A stretch of DNA of 20,066 nucleotides from a virus. The DNA lies in the IMG/VR virus record IMGVR_UViG_3300040751_000904, positions 1 through 20,066 of that record. The stretch is one strand, 5' to 3'. The position numbers and the translations under genes were made by a program. Positions within the stretch are counted from its first letter, which is position 1. Every line of letters starts with the position of its first letter. Below, in pieces: positions 1 to 8,100 of the stretch. Below the pieces are notes generated by a model. The model did no database searches. It had not been told where the DNA came from and worked only from the letters and a program-made list of their open reading frames with translations.

Positions 1-537
1 AATTAACGCTGTTTGACTTGCGTTTAAATCGAATTGTGTCGGACTTACAACAAAAATTGTTTCGTCTTCAATAACAGCAGCAATTATTCCTCTAGTAGCA
101 CTTGTAGTATCAAGAACTTCAAGACTTTGCATTTGGGTTACACCTTCGCCTGCATTCTGTGGTCCTATAAGTACAAAACTTGTTCCATTATATACATAAA
201 GTTGATCGTTGCCGCTATCCCACCAAAAATCTCCAGTAGCTAATCCTGTTGGTTCAGCTGCACCTATTTCTGAGCCGCCTGTTGTACGCCATTGTGTTCC
301 GTCATAAAATTTTAGTTTGCTTGTGCCGCTGTCAAACCAAACTTGACCACTGATTGGTCTGCTTGGTTGATTTGCTCCGCTAAAGTTTTCTAACAAAAAC
401 AAAAAGTTTTCGTTTTGTATTTCGCCGTATCCAGCGTAATTTTTACCAATAAATTTAAGATCAGTTGTTTGATCAACTGTCCCATCTTCCACTGTTGTTA
501 ACAGTGTGTTATTGTATCTGTCTATTGCATATGCCAT
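1..537 (-). CDS. Tail fibre-like protein, third paralogue of the fibre family (C-terminus outside window)
   Basis: The frame opens at ATG 537 and is uninterrupted to the left edge, giving 179 N-terminal residues. It matches the N-termini of the two fibre genes upstream. Residues 31-55 carry the G-K-N-Y...GYGE..NENF..LLENF signature. Two GxxW repeats follow: GQVWFDS...LKFYDG..W at about 64-83 and GDFWWDS...LYVYNG at about 102-118, ending in an LIGPQ turn. This shared N-terminal domain probably anchors different fibres to a common site on the particle, which is inference from paralogy. The start is supported by AGGGG eight bases upstream. The gene follows the 636-residue paralogue by 38 bp, the widest gap in the window, which holds a possible late promoter. 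Nothing can be said about the receptor-binding end. I am confident it is a real gene of this family and less sure of its exact virion location. Confidence 0.88.
   Translation of the reverse strand, partial: MAYAIDRYNNTLLTTVEDGTVDQTTDLKFIGKNYAGYGEIQNENFLFLLENFSGANQPSRPISGQVWFDSGTSKLKFYDGTQWRTTGGSEIGAAEPTGLATGDFWWDSGNDQLYVYNGTSFVLIGPQNAGEGVTQMQSLEVLDTTSATRGIIAAVIEDETIFVVSPTQFDLNASQTALI
160..447 (-). other. Shared fibre N-terminal domain, copy 3 (GYGE/NENF + two GxxW repeats)
   Basis: Residues about 31-126 of the partial gene. They contain NENF..LLENF followed by two repeats of G-x-x-W-[FW]-D...L-x-[FV]-Y-[DN]-G. Equivalent blocks sit at 2109-2381 and 4147-4446. This is seen directly by comparing the three translations. 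Confidence 0.85.
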
Positions 538-545
538 TTATGTAA

Positions 546-550
546 CCCCT
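546..550 (-). promoter_or_regulatory. Ribosome binding site for the partial fibre gene
   Basis: The minus strand reads AGGGG, then eight bases, then ATG at 537. It is a partial match to the Shine-Dalgarno consensus at normal spacing and supports this start. Confidence 0.6.
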
Positions 551-563
551 AGTGCTATTATAT

Positions 564-571
564 TATTTATC
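564..571 (-). promoter_or_regulatory. Candidate T4-like late promoter box GATAAATA
   Basis: The minus strand reads GATAAATA inside the 38-bp gap, ending 26 bases upstream of the ATG at 537. It differs from the T4 late consensus TATAAATA at the first base and fits the NATAAATA form proposed for cyanophage late genes. A transcript starting a few bases downstream would keep the ribosome binding site. In AT-rich DNA an 8-mer like this can arise by chance, so support comes mainly from position. Confidence 0.45.
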
Positions 572-575
572 GTTT

Positions 576-2486
576 TTACGGATACACAGTTGTTGACTGG
601 TAAATCCATGCTGTTCCGTTTGATTTATATGTCATCATTGTTCTTGCCGGAGTAAGAATAACATTACCGCTTGCTCCTCCTGCATTAAACACTACATCTT
701 GCACTACTGATTCGTTCTGTGTTCCGTTTGAGTCAACTGATATATAACTTACATTCTTAGCACTTTCGACATCTACACCTTCAACTGTTGCTCCTTCATA
801 TGACGTTGTGTGTATACGTGCTACTTTGTTAGCATTTAATGTTGCAGCAGGATATAAATCATCCAAATATGTAGCGACTGCATTTTGCAATGCTGTGCTA
901 GTACCTAATCCTGTAATGTCCATACTAAACACTACTGGATCTGTAGCAATTTCTTGGTCTACATACTCTTTTGTTGTAACCGTGCCTGCTGTAGATTCTG
1001 TTACACTCAACCGTGCTGCTTCTCTTGCACTAATTGCTTTACCCACACCAGTAATCTTTTGACTGTCAGTAATGTTAATGTCGGCGCCGCCAGTTATAGC
1101 AATACCATTTGTTGACGCAATAGCTATATCATTTGTAGAGCTAATTGTTTTGCCGTCAATTGCAATTTCATCAACTTGTAATTGTGTTAGTGTACCAATA
1201 CGGTCTAGATCAAGTGCCTTAGTAACATTCACTAAGCTGTTGTTTGTAAGTTTATCTATGCCGCCGATTTTGTAACTCGAAGTATTATTTAATAAGTCAA
1301 AGTTTACGTTTGAAGTGAATGCATTTGTAGCAATTTTCCAAAGTATGTCTTTACTACCTGCGCTACTATTAACTTGTATACCTGAACTGTCTGCTTGTGC
1401 ATCAGTAAGTTCTGTACTATCATTTAGTACACCAATTTCGATAATTTTATCTTCAACTCTTAGAGTTTGTACATCTAATGCAACTCTGTCGCCTTCAACA
1501 ATTAAATCACCAGTTACTCTTAGATCGCCTTCAACATCTAGTGTATATTCTGGCAATCTATTAGTTGTAAATATACCAACTCGTGCAGTACTTGCATCTA
1601 CATAAATTGCATCAACTGTAATACTACCAAAAGATGACGATTTAACACGCAAACTTAAATCGTGATCAGTAAGTTGGTTTTCAATATAAAATCTAGGACC
1701 AACAACTTTTTGTACGTTATTTTGTGATAGACCAATTGTTAAACCACCTGAGTTTTGAATTGTTAATGTACCAGTTGTAATACCGTTTGCTGTTGATGGA
1801 AGGAAACTGTCAGCTGTTCTAACTACGCCGCCTGCTGTAACAAGTGCGTTTGCTGAATCTGCAATGCCCCTATATTTAAAGTTAGCAGTATCAATTATGT
1901 TGTATCCTACACGAATAATACCGTTAGGATTGGATACTGTAACAAGACCTAAAATTCTCTGTGCATATTGCGGCGTGAATTCAATATTACTAATCACTGC
2001 CGAAAGCGTGCCGCCTACATATAAGTAGACAACTGTACGTGATCTACTTTGAGAGTCTAATATACTGCCGATTTCAAATCCACTCTTGCCTTGTGATTCT
2101 GTGTATTGCGGACCCATTAGCATTAAATCAGTGCCATCAAATGCGTATACTTGATTGTTTAAGTTGTCTATCCACAAATCGCCTGCAACCATTTGCGGAC
2201 GAGTATTTTGTACTATCGGGCCGCCGCTTGATTTCCAAACTGCACCATTGTATACTTTTAAACGTTGGTCTGCACTATCCCACCAAGTTTGCCCTGTTAA
2301 AGGATTACTCGGAGCAGCAGTATTACTAAAATTTTCTAATAATTTAATAAAGTTTTCGTTAAAAAATTCTCCGTATCCTGTATAGTTTCTTCCTACTAGC
2401 ACAAGGTTAGTACTAGTTGTGTCAATCTGCCCGTCAATTAAGTCTGTTAGCAGTGTGCCGTCTGTCTTGTTTAATTGATAGCTCAT
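576..2486 (-). CDS. Tail fibre-like structural protein, 636 aa, paralogue without a collar domain
   Basis: Likely a virion fibre or adhesin. Residues 32-126 form the shared N-terminal domain: GYGE and NENF..LLENF, then GQTWWDS...LKVYNG..W and GDLWIDN...VYAFDG ending in LMGPQ. Residues about 205-320 still align with the 684-residue neighbour (SANALV..GGVV.TADSFLP, then G.TIG, then LPEYTLDVEGD). Beyond that the two part. This protein continues with repeated short beta-type segments (DLRVTGDLIVEG, then VEDKIIEIGVLND at about 344-356) and ends in a different tip (about 518-636), including LTPARTMMTYKSNGTAW near the C-terminus, a pattern I associate with marine phage fibres. It has no cysteine, no signal peptide and no membrane segment. 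The start follows the previous stop by one base and has GGAG six bases upstream. The tip's target is unknown; an uncharacterised structural protein rather than a true fibre is the alternative. Confidence 0.87.
   Translation of the reverse strand: MSYQLNKTDGTLLTDLIDGQIDTTSTNLVLVGRNYTGYGEFFNENFIKLLENFSNTAAPSNPLTGQTWWDSADQRLKVYNGAVWKSSGGPIVQNTRPQMVAGDLWIDNLNNQVYAFDGTDLMLMGPQYTESQGKSGFEIGSILDSQSRSRTVVYLYVGGTLSAVISNIEFTPQYAQRILGLVTVSNPNGIIRVGYNIIDTANFKYRGIADSANALVTAGGVVRTADSFLPSTANGITTGTLTIQNSGGLTIGLSQNNVQKVVGPRFYIENQLTDHDLSLRVKSSSFGSITVDAIYVDASTARVGIFTTNRLPEYTLDVEGDLRVTGDLIVEGDRVALDVQTLRVEDKIIEIGVLNDSTELTDAQADSSGIQVNSSAGSKDILWKIATNAFTSNVNFDLLNNTSSYKIGGIDKLTNNSLVNVTKALDLDRIGTLTQLQVDEIAIDGKTISSTNDIAIASTNGIAITGGADINITDSQKITGVGKAISAREAARLSVTESTAGTVTTKEYVDQEIATDPVVFSMDITGLGTSTALQNAVATYLDDLYPAATLNANKVARIHTTSYEGATVEGVDVESAKNVSYISVDSNGTQNESVVQDVVFNAGGASGNVILTPARTMMTYKSNGTAWIYQSTTVYP
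2109..2381 (-). other. Shared fibre N-terminal domain, copy 2
   Basis: Residues about 36-126 of the 636-residue protein. GYGE..NENF..LLENF precedes the GxxW repeats GQTWWDS...YNG and GDLWIDN...FDG. It is paralogous to 160-447 and 4147-4446. Confidence 0.85.
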
Positions 2487-2487
2487 T

Positions 2488-4542
2488 TTATTCTCCGGTA
2501 TAGATGATATAGTTAACTGCTAAGAATGGATTCATAACGTCGATTGGTGTTCCAAGTGAAGCATCTGTTTTAATGCCGCCACTCGAAGCAATACCTTGTG
2601 TGCCGCCTAGACCTGGCTCGATTGGCAATGCAATGGCATTATCGTCAACTGGCTCGCCTGCTCCGACTCTAACTCCGTAGAATTGAGTACCGCTTGCGCC
2701 CTCTAAGTCATGCTCATGTTCTGGTAAGTTATCAGTTGATATTGACTTTGTTTCTGTTCCGGCGTTTCCGCCAATTGCATCAGCAGCAATATCAGTTACT
2801 CTGTTTGCACTTGGTCCGCCCATATTGTCGAGACCTAATGCAAATCTTCCTCTAAAGTCTGGTAATGTAAATTTATTTACACCGTTGTCTGACACCAATG
2901 AAGGATCTTTAAAGTTATGTTGTATTGCTATCCAAAGTTCATTATAATCGGACTTATTAACTTCGCTGCCGTCACATAGTAACCAGCCTGCAGGCGCTTC
3001 TTCTCCGCCGAATGGCATCATTGCACCTGCTGGTACAAGCGGAATTGTTTTTAAGAAGTTACGCTTTGTAATTCTATAAACTCCAGTTGTGCCAGAAGTT
3101 ACATTTAGCAGTAATTCATCTGCATTACCTGCATCATATGTTACAGATTTGTTACTAATAAAACTGTTGGCAATATTTACTGCAAATGTTTTTGTGCTTC
3201 CGCCTGTTTGTCCATCAAACTCAAAACTATTTGGTTCAACATCTCCGCTTAACGCAAACGTAGTAGAACTTGCTAGTCTATCTGCACTGCCGGCTCTGCC
3301 ACTAACAGTACCACTTACATTGCCTTGTATATTACCAAAGAATGTTGTAGCATGTATTTGGTCGTATTTGTTAATTGCAGTGCCAATAGTCCTCGAACTA
3401 TTGCTGTCGGGGGCAATATTACCTGTGTTTAGTACACCGCCTACATCTAAATCGCCGCCGATGTATGCGTTGAGTGCAATGCCTATGCCGCCAGTTGTAG
3501 TAATACTACCAGTTCCGATAGAATTTGAATTAATAGTACTAGTAATGTTTAGTACTCCGGTTTCAGCTTCGCCTGTTTTTGGAGAGATTTTAATATTGCC
3601 TTTTACATCAACTGTTTCTTCAGGTGCTGCATTATTAAATCCAACATTACCGTCACTATTAATACTTATAATAGTAGGTGTTAAGTTTCCGTTGCGCATC
3701 CTAAAATCAATACTTGAACCGCTAGTATTGTGTTGTATAACTCCAGTTTCGCCGTCAATTCCTAAACTTAGCTGTCCTCCGGTACCAATTTTGACGCCGT
3801 CATTACTTTTAATGCTTAGTTGAAAGTCTGTTGAACTAGCTGCATTTCCTCTTAAGAAATTACTAGCCGGAATAGTTACATTACCAACAACTAATGCTTC
3901 TGCTTTTTCAGCAGTTCCAAAATACTTTAATGCCTGTGTGCCGACAATTGCTTCGTCGGCAATATTCATACCAGGATTAATGCCTTTTCTAAATCCTTTA
4001 ATTGATGTTTTTGGAACAAAACTTTGGCTACTGATAATAATTACTGGCTGATCCTCAACTTTAATTGTAAGTACATTATAAGTTACATCGTCTGTTCCTA
4101 CAAGCGCATCTGCTTGAGCTCCAGTTAAAAGTCCGTCGCTAAAGTCAGGCCCTACTAATACCCATGTACTCCCTGTGAATAAATACAACTGTTGGCTTTC
4201 TGTATTAACCCATAAGTCGCCTGCGCTCGAGTTTGCTACTGCTGGTGCAGCACTAGCTTTTTTAAGTCCGCCACTTGCTACCCAATTAGTTCCGTCATAA
4301 ACTTTAAGTTGATCTACTCCTTGTGTAGAATCATACCAAAGTTGTCCTTCAACTGGGCGACCAGGAGCAGTTGTGTTTGCAAAGTTTTCAAGTAAGTGTA
4401 AAAAGTTTTCATTTACTGCTTGTCCGTATGCTGTTGTACCACGTCCTGGAAAGTTTAAACTTGTTTCATTGTTAAGTGTATTGTCAGCAACTGTAATCGT
4501 ACCTTTATTAACAGTGTCAGTGTAGCTTATTGTATATGGCAT
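2488..4542 (-). CDS. Short tail fibre-like protein with phage tail-collar domain, 684 aa
   Basis: Probable receptor-binding fibre of the tail baseplate. Residues about 33-132 form the shared N-terminal domain (YGQAVNENF..LLENF, then GQLWYDS...KVYDG..W and GDLWVNT...TGSTWVLVGP). Residues about 205-315 parallel the 636-residue paralogue. A linker of fibre-type repeats follows (IHATTFFGNIQGNVSG at about 396-411). Residues about 503-573 match the phage tail-collar family seen in T4 gp12: PAGAMMPFGG, then PAGWLLCDGS, then LPDFRGRFALG. After it come LPEHEHD (His609 and His611), resembling the metal-binding His-x-His of gp12, and the usual terminal MNPFLAVNYIIYTG. The start has a strong AAGGAG site. 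Naming it gp12 would overstate the case, because the N-terminal two-thirds is unlike gp12 and collar domains occur in many fibres. Confidence 0.92.
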   Translation of the reverse strand: MPYTISYTDTVNKGTITVADNTLNNETSLNFPGRGTTAYGQAVNENFLHLLENFANTTAPGRPVEGQLWYDSTQGVDQLKVYDGTNWVASGGLKKASAAPAVANSSAGDLWVNTESQQLYLFTGSTWVLVGPDFSDGLLTGAQADALVGTDDVTYNVLTIKVEDQPVIIISSQSFVPKTSIKGFRKGINPGMNIADEAIVGTQALKYFGTAEKAEALVVGNVTIPASNFLRGNAASSTDFQLSIKSNDGVKIGTGGQLSLGIDGETGVIQHNTSGSSIDFRMRNGNLTPTIISINSDGNVGFNNAAPEETVDVKGNIKISPKTGEAETGVLNITSTINSNSIGTGSITTTGGIGIALNAYIGGDLDVGGVLNTGNIAPDSNSSRTIGTAINKYDQIHATTFFGNIQGNVSGTVSGRAGSADRLASSTTFALSGDVEPNSFEFDGQTGGSTKTFAVNIANSFISNKSVTYDAGNADELLLNVTSGTTGVYRITKRNFLKTIPLVPAGAMMPFGGEEAPAGWLLCDGSEVNKSDYNELWIAIQHNFKDPSLVSDNGVNKFTLPDFRGRFALGLDNMGGPSANRVTDIAADAIGGNAGTETKSISTDNLPEHEHDLEGASGTQFYGVRVGAGEPVDDNAIALPIEPGLGGTQGIASSGGIKTDASLGTPIDVMNPFLAVNYIIYTGE
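2493..2496 (-). promoter_or_regulatory. Ribosome binding site GGAG embedded in the upstream coding sequence
   Basis: The minus strand reads GGAG, AATAAA, ATG. The GGAG lies in the last sense codons of the 684-residue gene, and that gene's TAA falls inside the spacer, so translation of the two genes is probably coupled. Confidence 0.75.
2710..2718 (-). other. His-Glu-His candidate metal site in the fibre tip
   Basis: Codons for His609, Glu610 and His611 in LPEHEHD, about 35 residues after the collar. In T4 gp12 a His-x-His from each of three chains coordinates a metal ion in the trimeric tip. Equivalence here is inferred from motif and position. Confidence 0.6.
2824..3036 (-). other. Phage tail-collar domain
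   Basis: Residues about 503-573. It opens with P.GAMMPFGG..APAGWLLCDG, has a central YNELW..I...F, and closes with F.LPDFRGRFALG.D. This is the classic collar pattern and ends the fibre just before its receptor-binding tip. Confidence 0.93.
4147..4446 (-). other. Shared fibre N-terminal domain, copy 1
   Basis: Residues about 33-132 of the collar fibre, with NENF..LLENF and the GxxW repeats GQLWYDS and GDLWVNT. It is paralogous to 2109-2381 and 160-447. Confidence 0.85.
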
Positions 4543-4548
4543 ATTTTA

Positions 4549-4554
4549 CTCCTT
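4549..4554 (-). promoter_or_regulatory. Strong ribosome binding site AAGGAG overlapping a stop codon
   Basis: The minus strand reads TAAGGAG, TAAAAT, ATG. The TAA stop of the 200-residue gene shares two bases with AAGGAG, six bases before the collar-fibre ATG. It is the best Shine-Dalgarno match in the window and implies coupled translation. Confidence 0.85.
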
Positions 4555-5155
4555 ATCCTGCTAAACTTTGTACACGCACTGTGTAGTCGATTTGAATCAA
4601 ACGGTTGAGCGACTTTTGTACTGGGTGGAAGATAACATGCGTAATTAATTTACCTGTGCCGCTTGTGCTATAACTACGTAATCCTAATTCATCAAAAACA
4701 TATGCATTGTCTGTTGAGCTAGCAGTGTCAAATGCATCCTGTCCGTTTGGCTCACCATAATCTAACAAGCAACTTACTACAATATCAGTATAGTTAGTAC
4801 CACTTACATGACGTGTTTCTAACTTGTTTCTTACTGGATCAGTATTGTTTACACTTCTGTCATCAACAACTTTAGTATAGGTTTGGTTGTACAGACTTGC
4901 ATTTGTTCCTGTGCTATTTGGTGTTAAGTACGTAATGATTCCAGTAGGATCAACACTAGTTCCGCCGTTACCAAAACTCATTTCGTATATAAAGCCTTGA
5001 CCGGCATTTGATAAACTTTCTGCTAAAGCAATACTCATATTTTCATAGTGAATTGCATTGCGCTTGTCAATATATACCTTTTGTGATTCAGGATCAAATA
5101 TCTTAATATGTCCTTGAATCAGTACCCCGTTTGTGTCTTGCATGTTATCGCTCAT
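4553..5155 (-). CDS. Conserved marine T4-like phage virion-type protein, 200 aa, function unknown
   Basis: A soluble 200-residue protein with no signal peptide or membrane segment. Notable segments are GHIKIFDPESQKVYIDKRNA (about 15-34), IHYENM (35-40), GFIYEMSFGNGGTSVDPTG (about 54-72), TYTKVVDD (92-99), VSCLLDYGEPNG (127-138), VFDELGL (153-159) and ITHVIFHPVQKSLNRLIQID (171-190). I recognise this as a family common in marine T4-like phages near tail and fibre genes, but that is memory of the pattern and no role is known to me. Its place between the giant structural gene and the collar fibre suggests a baseplate or fibre-attachment component. The start has AGGA eight bases upstream, and a NATAAATA box sits in the 21-bp gap and preceding stop region. 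Gene reality is very likely; the role is open. Confidence 0.85.
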   Translation of the reverse strand: MSDNMQDTNGVLIQGHIKIFDPESQKVYIDKRNAIHYENMSIALAESLSNAGQGFIYEMSFGNGGTSVDPTGIITYLTPNSTGTNASLYNQTYTKVVDDRSVNNTDPVRNKLETRHVSGTNYTDIVVSCLLDYGEPNGQDAFDTASSTDNAYVFDELGLRSYSTSGTGKLITHVIFHPVQKSLNRLIQIDYTVRVQSLAG

Positions 5156-5163
5156 TTAATTTT

Positions 5164-5167
5164 TCCT
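5164..5167 (-). promoter_or_regulatory. Ribosome binding site for the 200-aa protein
   Basis: The minus strand reads AGGA, then eight A/T bases, then ATG at 5155. The match is partial but normally spaced. Confidence 0.6.
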
Positions 5168-5173
5168 ATACTG

Positions 5174-5181
5174 TATTTATT
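5174..5181 (-). promoter_or_regulatory. Candidate T4-like late promoter box AATAAATA
   Basis: The minus strand reads AATAAATA across the TAA stop of the giant gene, ending 18 bases before the ATG of the 200-residue gene. It is one base from TATAAATA and fits NATAAATA. If active, it would let the 200-residue protein and the fibres be transcribed independently of the roughly 15-kb giant gene. Confidence 0.45.
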
Positions 5182-8100
5182 CAGGTAGCTCAGATGTAGC
5201 TGCACGTAAGAATCTTGCGATTCCATTTTCTGTATCTCCTAGTGTTGTACCTTCATTAGTCCAACTTTGGCCAACTTTCTTAACAACTGTTACTCGTGTA
5301 TCTTTTGCAGGAGCATCAAGTAATGTAATTTCATTTGTATCTGCGTCAAATGTAAAGTCTGCTGCAACTGTAGTATCGCCTTCTGAACTATCTAATGCTA
5401 CTGTAGGATCAAATACATCTAGTGGTGTTTTACGCAAGCGCACACCGCCTACAAACACTTCAATCTCATTAATCGATGCTACTGGATAGCCAATCTCAAA
5501 CGTTGCTGTAAGGCCGTCTGCGGTAGTGTTATACACTAGTGTTCTGTCTTTATACGGAACAGTTTTACTTATGTTTTGATCAAACACTTTTGTATCTGTT
5601 GCATGTGTATCTTTAACACCAGTGCCTAATGTACCTCTGCGTAGTTGACGTAGCGTATTTTCTTCTTTTACAAAGTATTCAATACGTTCGCCTTCGATAA
5701 AGATTACGCCTGGTAAGTTTTGTCCTTTGTTTGGTACTGACAATTCGCTTGCATTATCAAGTTCAATTCTTAAATCATAATAATTTAATGGCTGTGCTAA
5801 TTTAGCAGCAGATTTTTCAAGACGTTTAAAGTGCGTTCTGTTTAACATATCTTTGAACTGTCTGTATGCAAACTTAGGTGTACTTACAGGCGCAGTAAAG
5901 TGAATAATATCAATTACATCATTTGCTTCAGGATGCCTAACAAGTTGCACTTTTAACTTATCATCAGTTACATAATAATCTACACTTGGTGATAACAATT
6001 CGTTGTTAACACTTACCCATACGTATTGTGCATCAACAGCAGATTTACGCAGTTTAATTTCTCCAACTGTTAACCTGTTATATGTAATATAATCAACATC
6101 TTCAGGTATTAGCGTAGTTCTTGAAACAACGTCATAATTAATGCGTTCTAGGCCTAATAAGTTGTGATTGGTAAATTGTATTACTTCAACAACTGCTCCG
6201 TTAACAGGCGCAGTGTCTAAAGTAACTGTGGTTCCATTAATTCGGTAGTCGCCATCTGTAATTACATATATTTCAAGTAAGTCACCCGGAGCTCCTACTT
6301 CATCTGCTAAGGTAATACTACTATTTGCAATTTCAAAACGCCATTGTAGCGGAGTATTAATTGCAGTCCCATTTAGGAATACTTTAAGATCTGCAACATC
6401 TAAACTACCTGCTGGCATTTGGAATATCTCTAATGGATATTCTCTTTGACTGTTTTCAGGAATTGTATACTGGACATTGTATCCTGCATTTAATATTTTG
6501 TTATCAACTTTAACAATTACATTGTGCTCTGACGGAATAGCATACAGTGGCGCATTTGCTAATGTAAACACTGCATTAGTGCCGTTGCCAGTAAATGTAT
6601 CTTTAGTAATTTGACTATAATTAACTTGCTCATTTGCTGAGAATACAGTATAATTAATTATTGCGTCTTCAACGACTACTTCTTCAAATCTAATAACAGT
6701 CTTAGGTCCAGTTTCTGATTTAAATGCGACAACTGTTTGTTGCACACCATTAATACTTGCATATACACTTGCATTTGTTTCCCAATCAACAATTGTTTCG
6801 AATTCAGTAGTTGAACCATCGCCAACAAGCTGTCCAAAGTCTAATATATTTTGTGTTCCTTGTGCAACTGTTACAATATTGAGTTCTGCTCCTAGTGTTG
6901 CAGAATTTAATGTTACAGTGTTAGCTGCCCAGTTAATAGTATACTCAGTCTGCGGTAATATAACGTTAGCAACTTTTACAATAACTGCATCTTTGCTGCT
7001 TGGAGTAACACCCAAATCGTAAGTTAGTGCGCTATCCATAATATAGCTTTGACTGTTAATAACGCCTTGTCCTGCACTGTCTCTAGTGTAAACTTTAATG
7101 TCAAGAGTATCTAATACTTGTCCAGGAACAACTTCTTCAGGTCCTGCACTTGTAGTCGGAGTAACAAATCCGTCACCGTCTACAATAATTTCTTCTGCTG
7201 CAATGCCACGTGCTGATGTGTAAGCTAAATCGCCGCCGCTTAGTGCTGTATCATAACTCTCTAGATCAGGAATAACACTGCCGTCACTTGTAGTTTTTCT
7301 TACAACAAATACATCACCGTCATTAAGTTCAATACCTAAGTCTTGTACAAAAATTGTATCAGTTACGCCGTCCCCTGTAATACTATTTGTAATAGCGTTT
7401 ACATTAGTTGGTGTCCCTGCATCAAAGTTAGGATCGTCAATTCTTACACCGTTCTTATAAAGGTTATAAACAACACCATCCTCAAGCACTGCACTTAACG
7501 GTACTGCAATTGTTGAGCCATCTGCTGTAAATATTTCATCTTCAAATGTGTTATCAAACTCATCCCACTGATCAGTATACCATCCAGCTGTATCAAATCC
7601 AGCAGGGCCATCAAAGTCAAAACTACGTACTTCGACGCCGCCGTAATCTACACCAGTCATTAACTGTGCTAAGTCTTTACCGTACATTCCTGCAATTGGA
7701 TTGTATGCAAATTTAATTCTGTCTTCAGCATTTAACATACTTAGAGGAATATTATATTCAACACGTATTATTGCATTTAACTTTGGCGGAGTTGCAAATA
7801 ATATTTTGCCTTGTTCTCTTGCATAACTCTTGTCTAAGTTTTCAATATTTTCATATGTATATTTGCTACGCAACTGTAGAATATTGTCTACATATACACT
7901 AACTTTCTTAAGGGCTAGATCCATTGGCCATTCTAGGAAGAATCGATTTTCAAATCCTGTGCCTGTAAATGTTTCTGTTTTGGCTAATGTATCAAACGTA
8001 AATGTTCCGCTAGTTCTGTCAAACTTGATTTTAACCCTTGGGCTTCTTACAACGCCGTTTCCTAATATTGCTGTCGCTTTTGCAGGAGTTCCAGTTTCTA

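Noticed and set aside
538-575. Possible terminator between the 636-aa gene and the third fibre gene
   Set aside because: I could not fold a stable GC stem followed by a T run on the minus strand. The gap is better explained by a promoter box and a ribosome binding site.
3089-3823. A 244-residue open frame on the plus strand
   Set aside because: It lies wholly antisense to the collar-fibre gene. It is a Pro/Leu/Ser-rich hydrophobic sequence with no ribosome binding site or known motif, as expected from the complement of a Gly/Asn/Thr-rich gene. The same applies to the other plus-strand frames, for example 7830-8420, 12168-12446 and 34-243.
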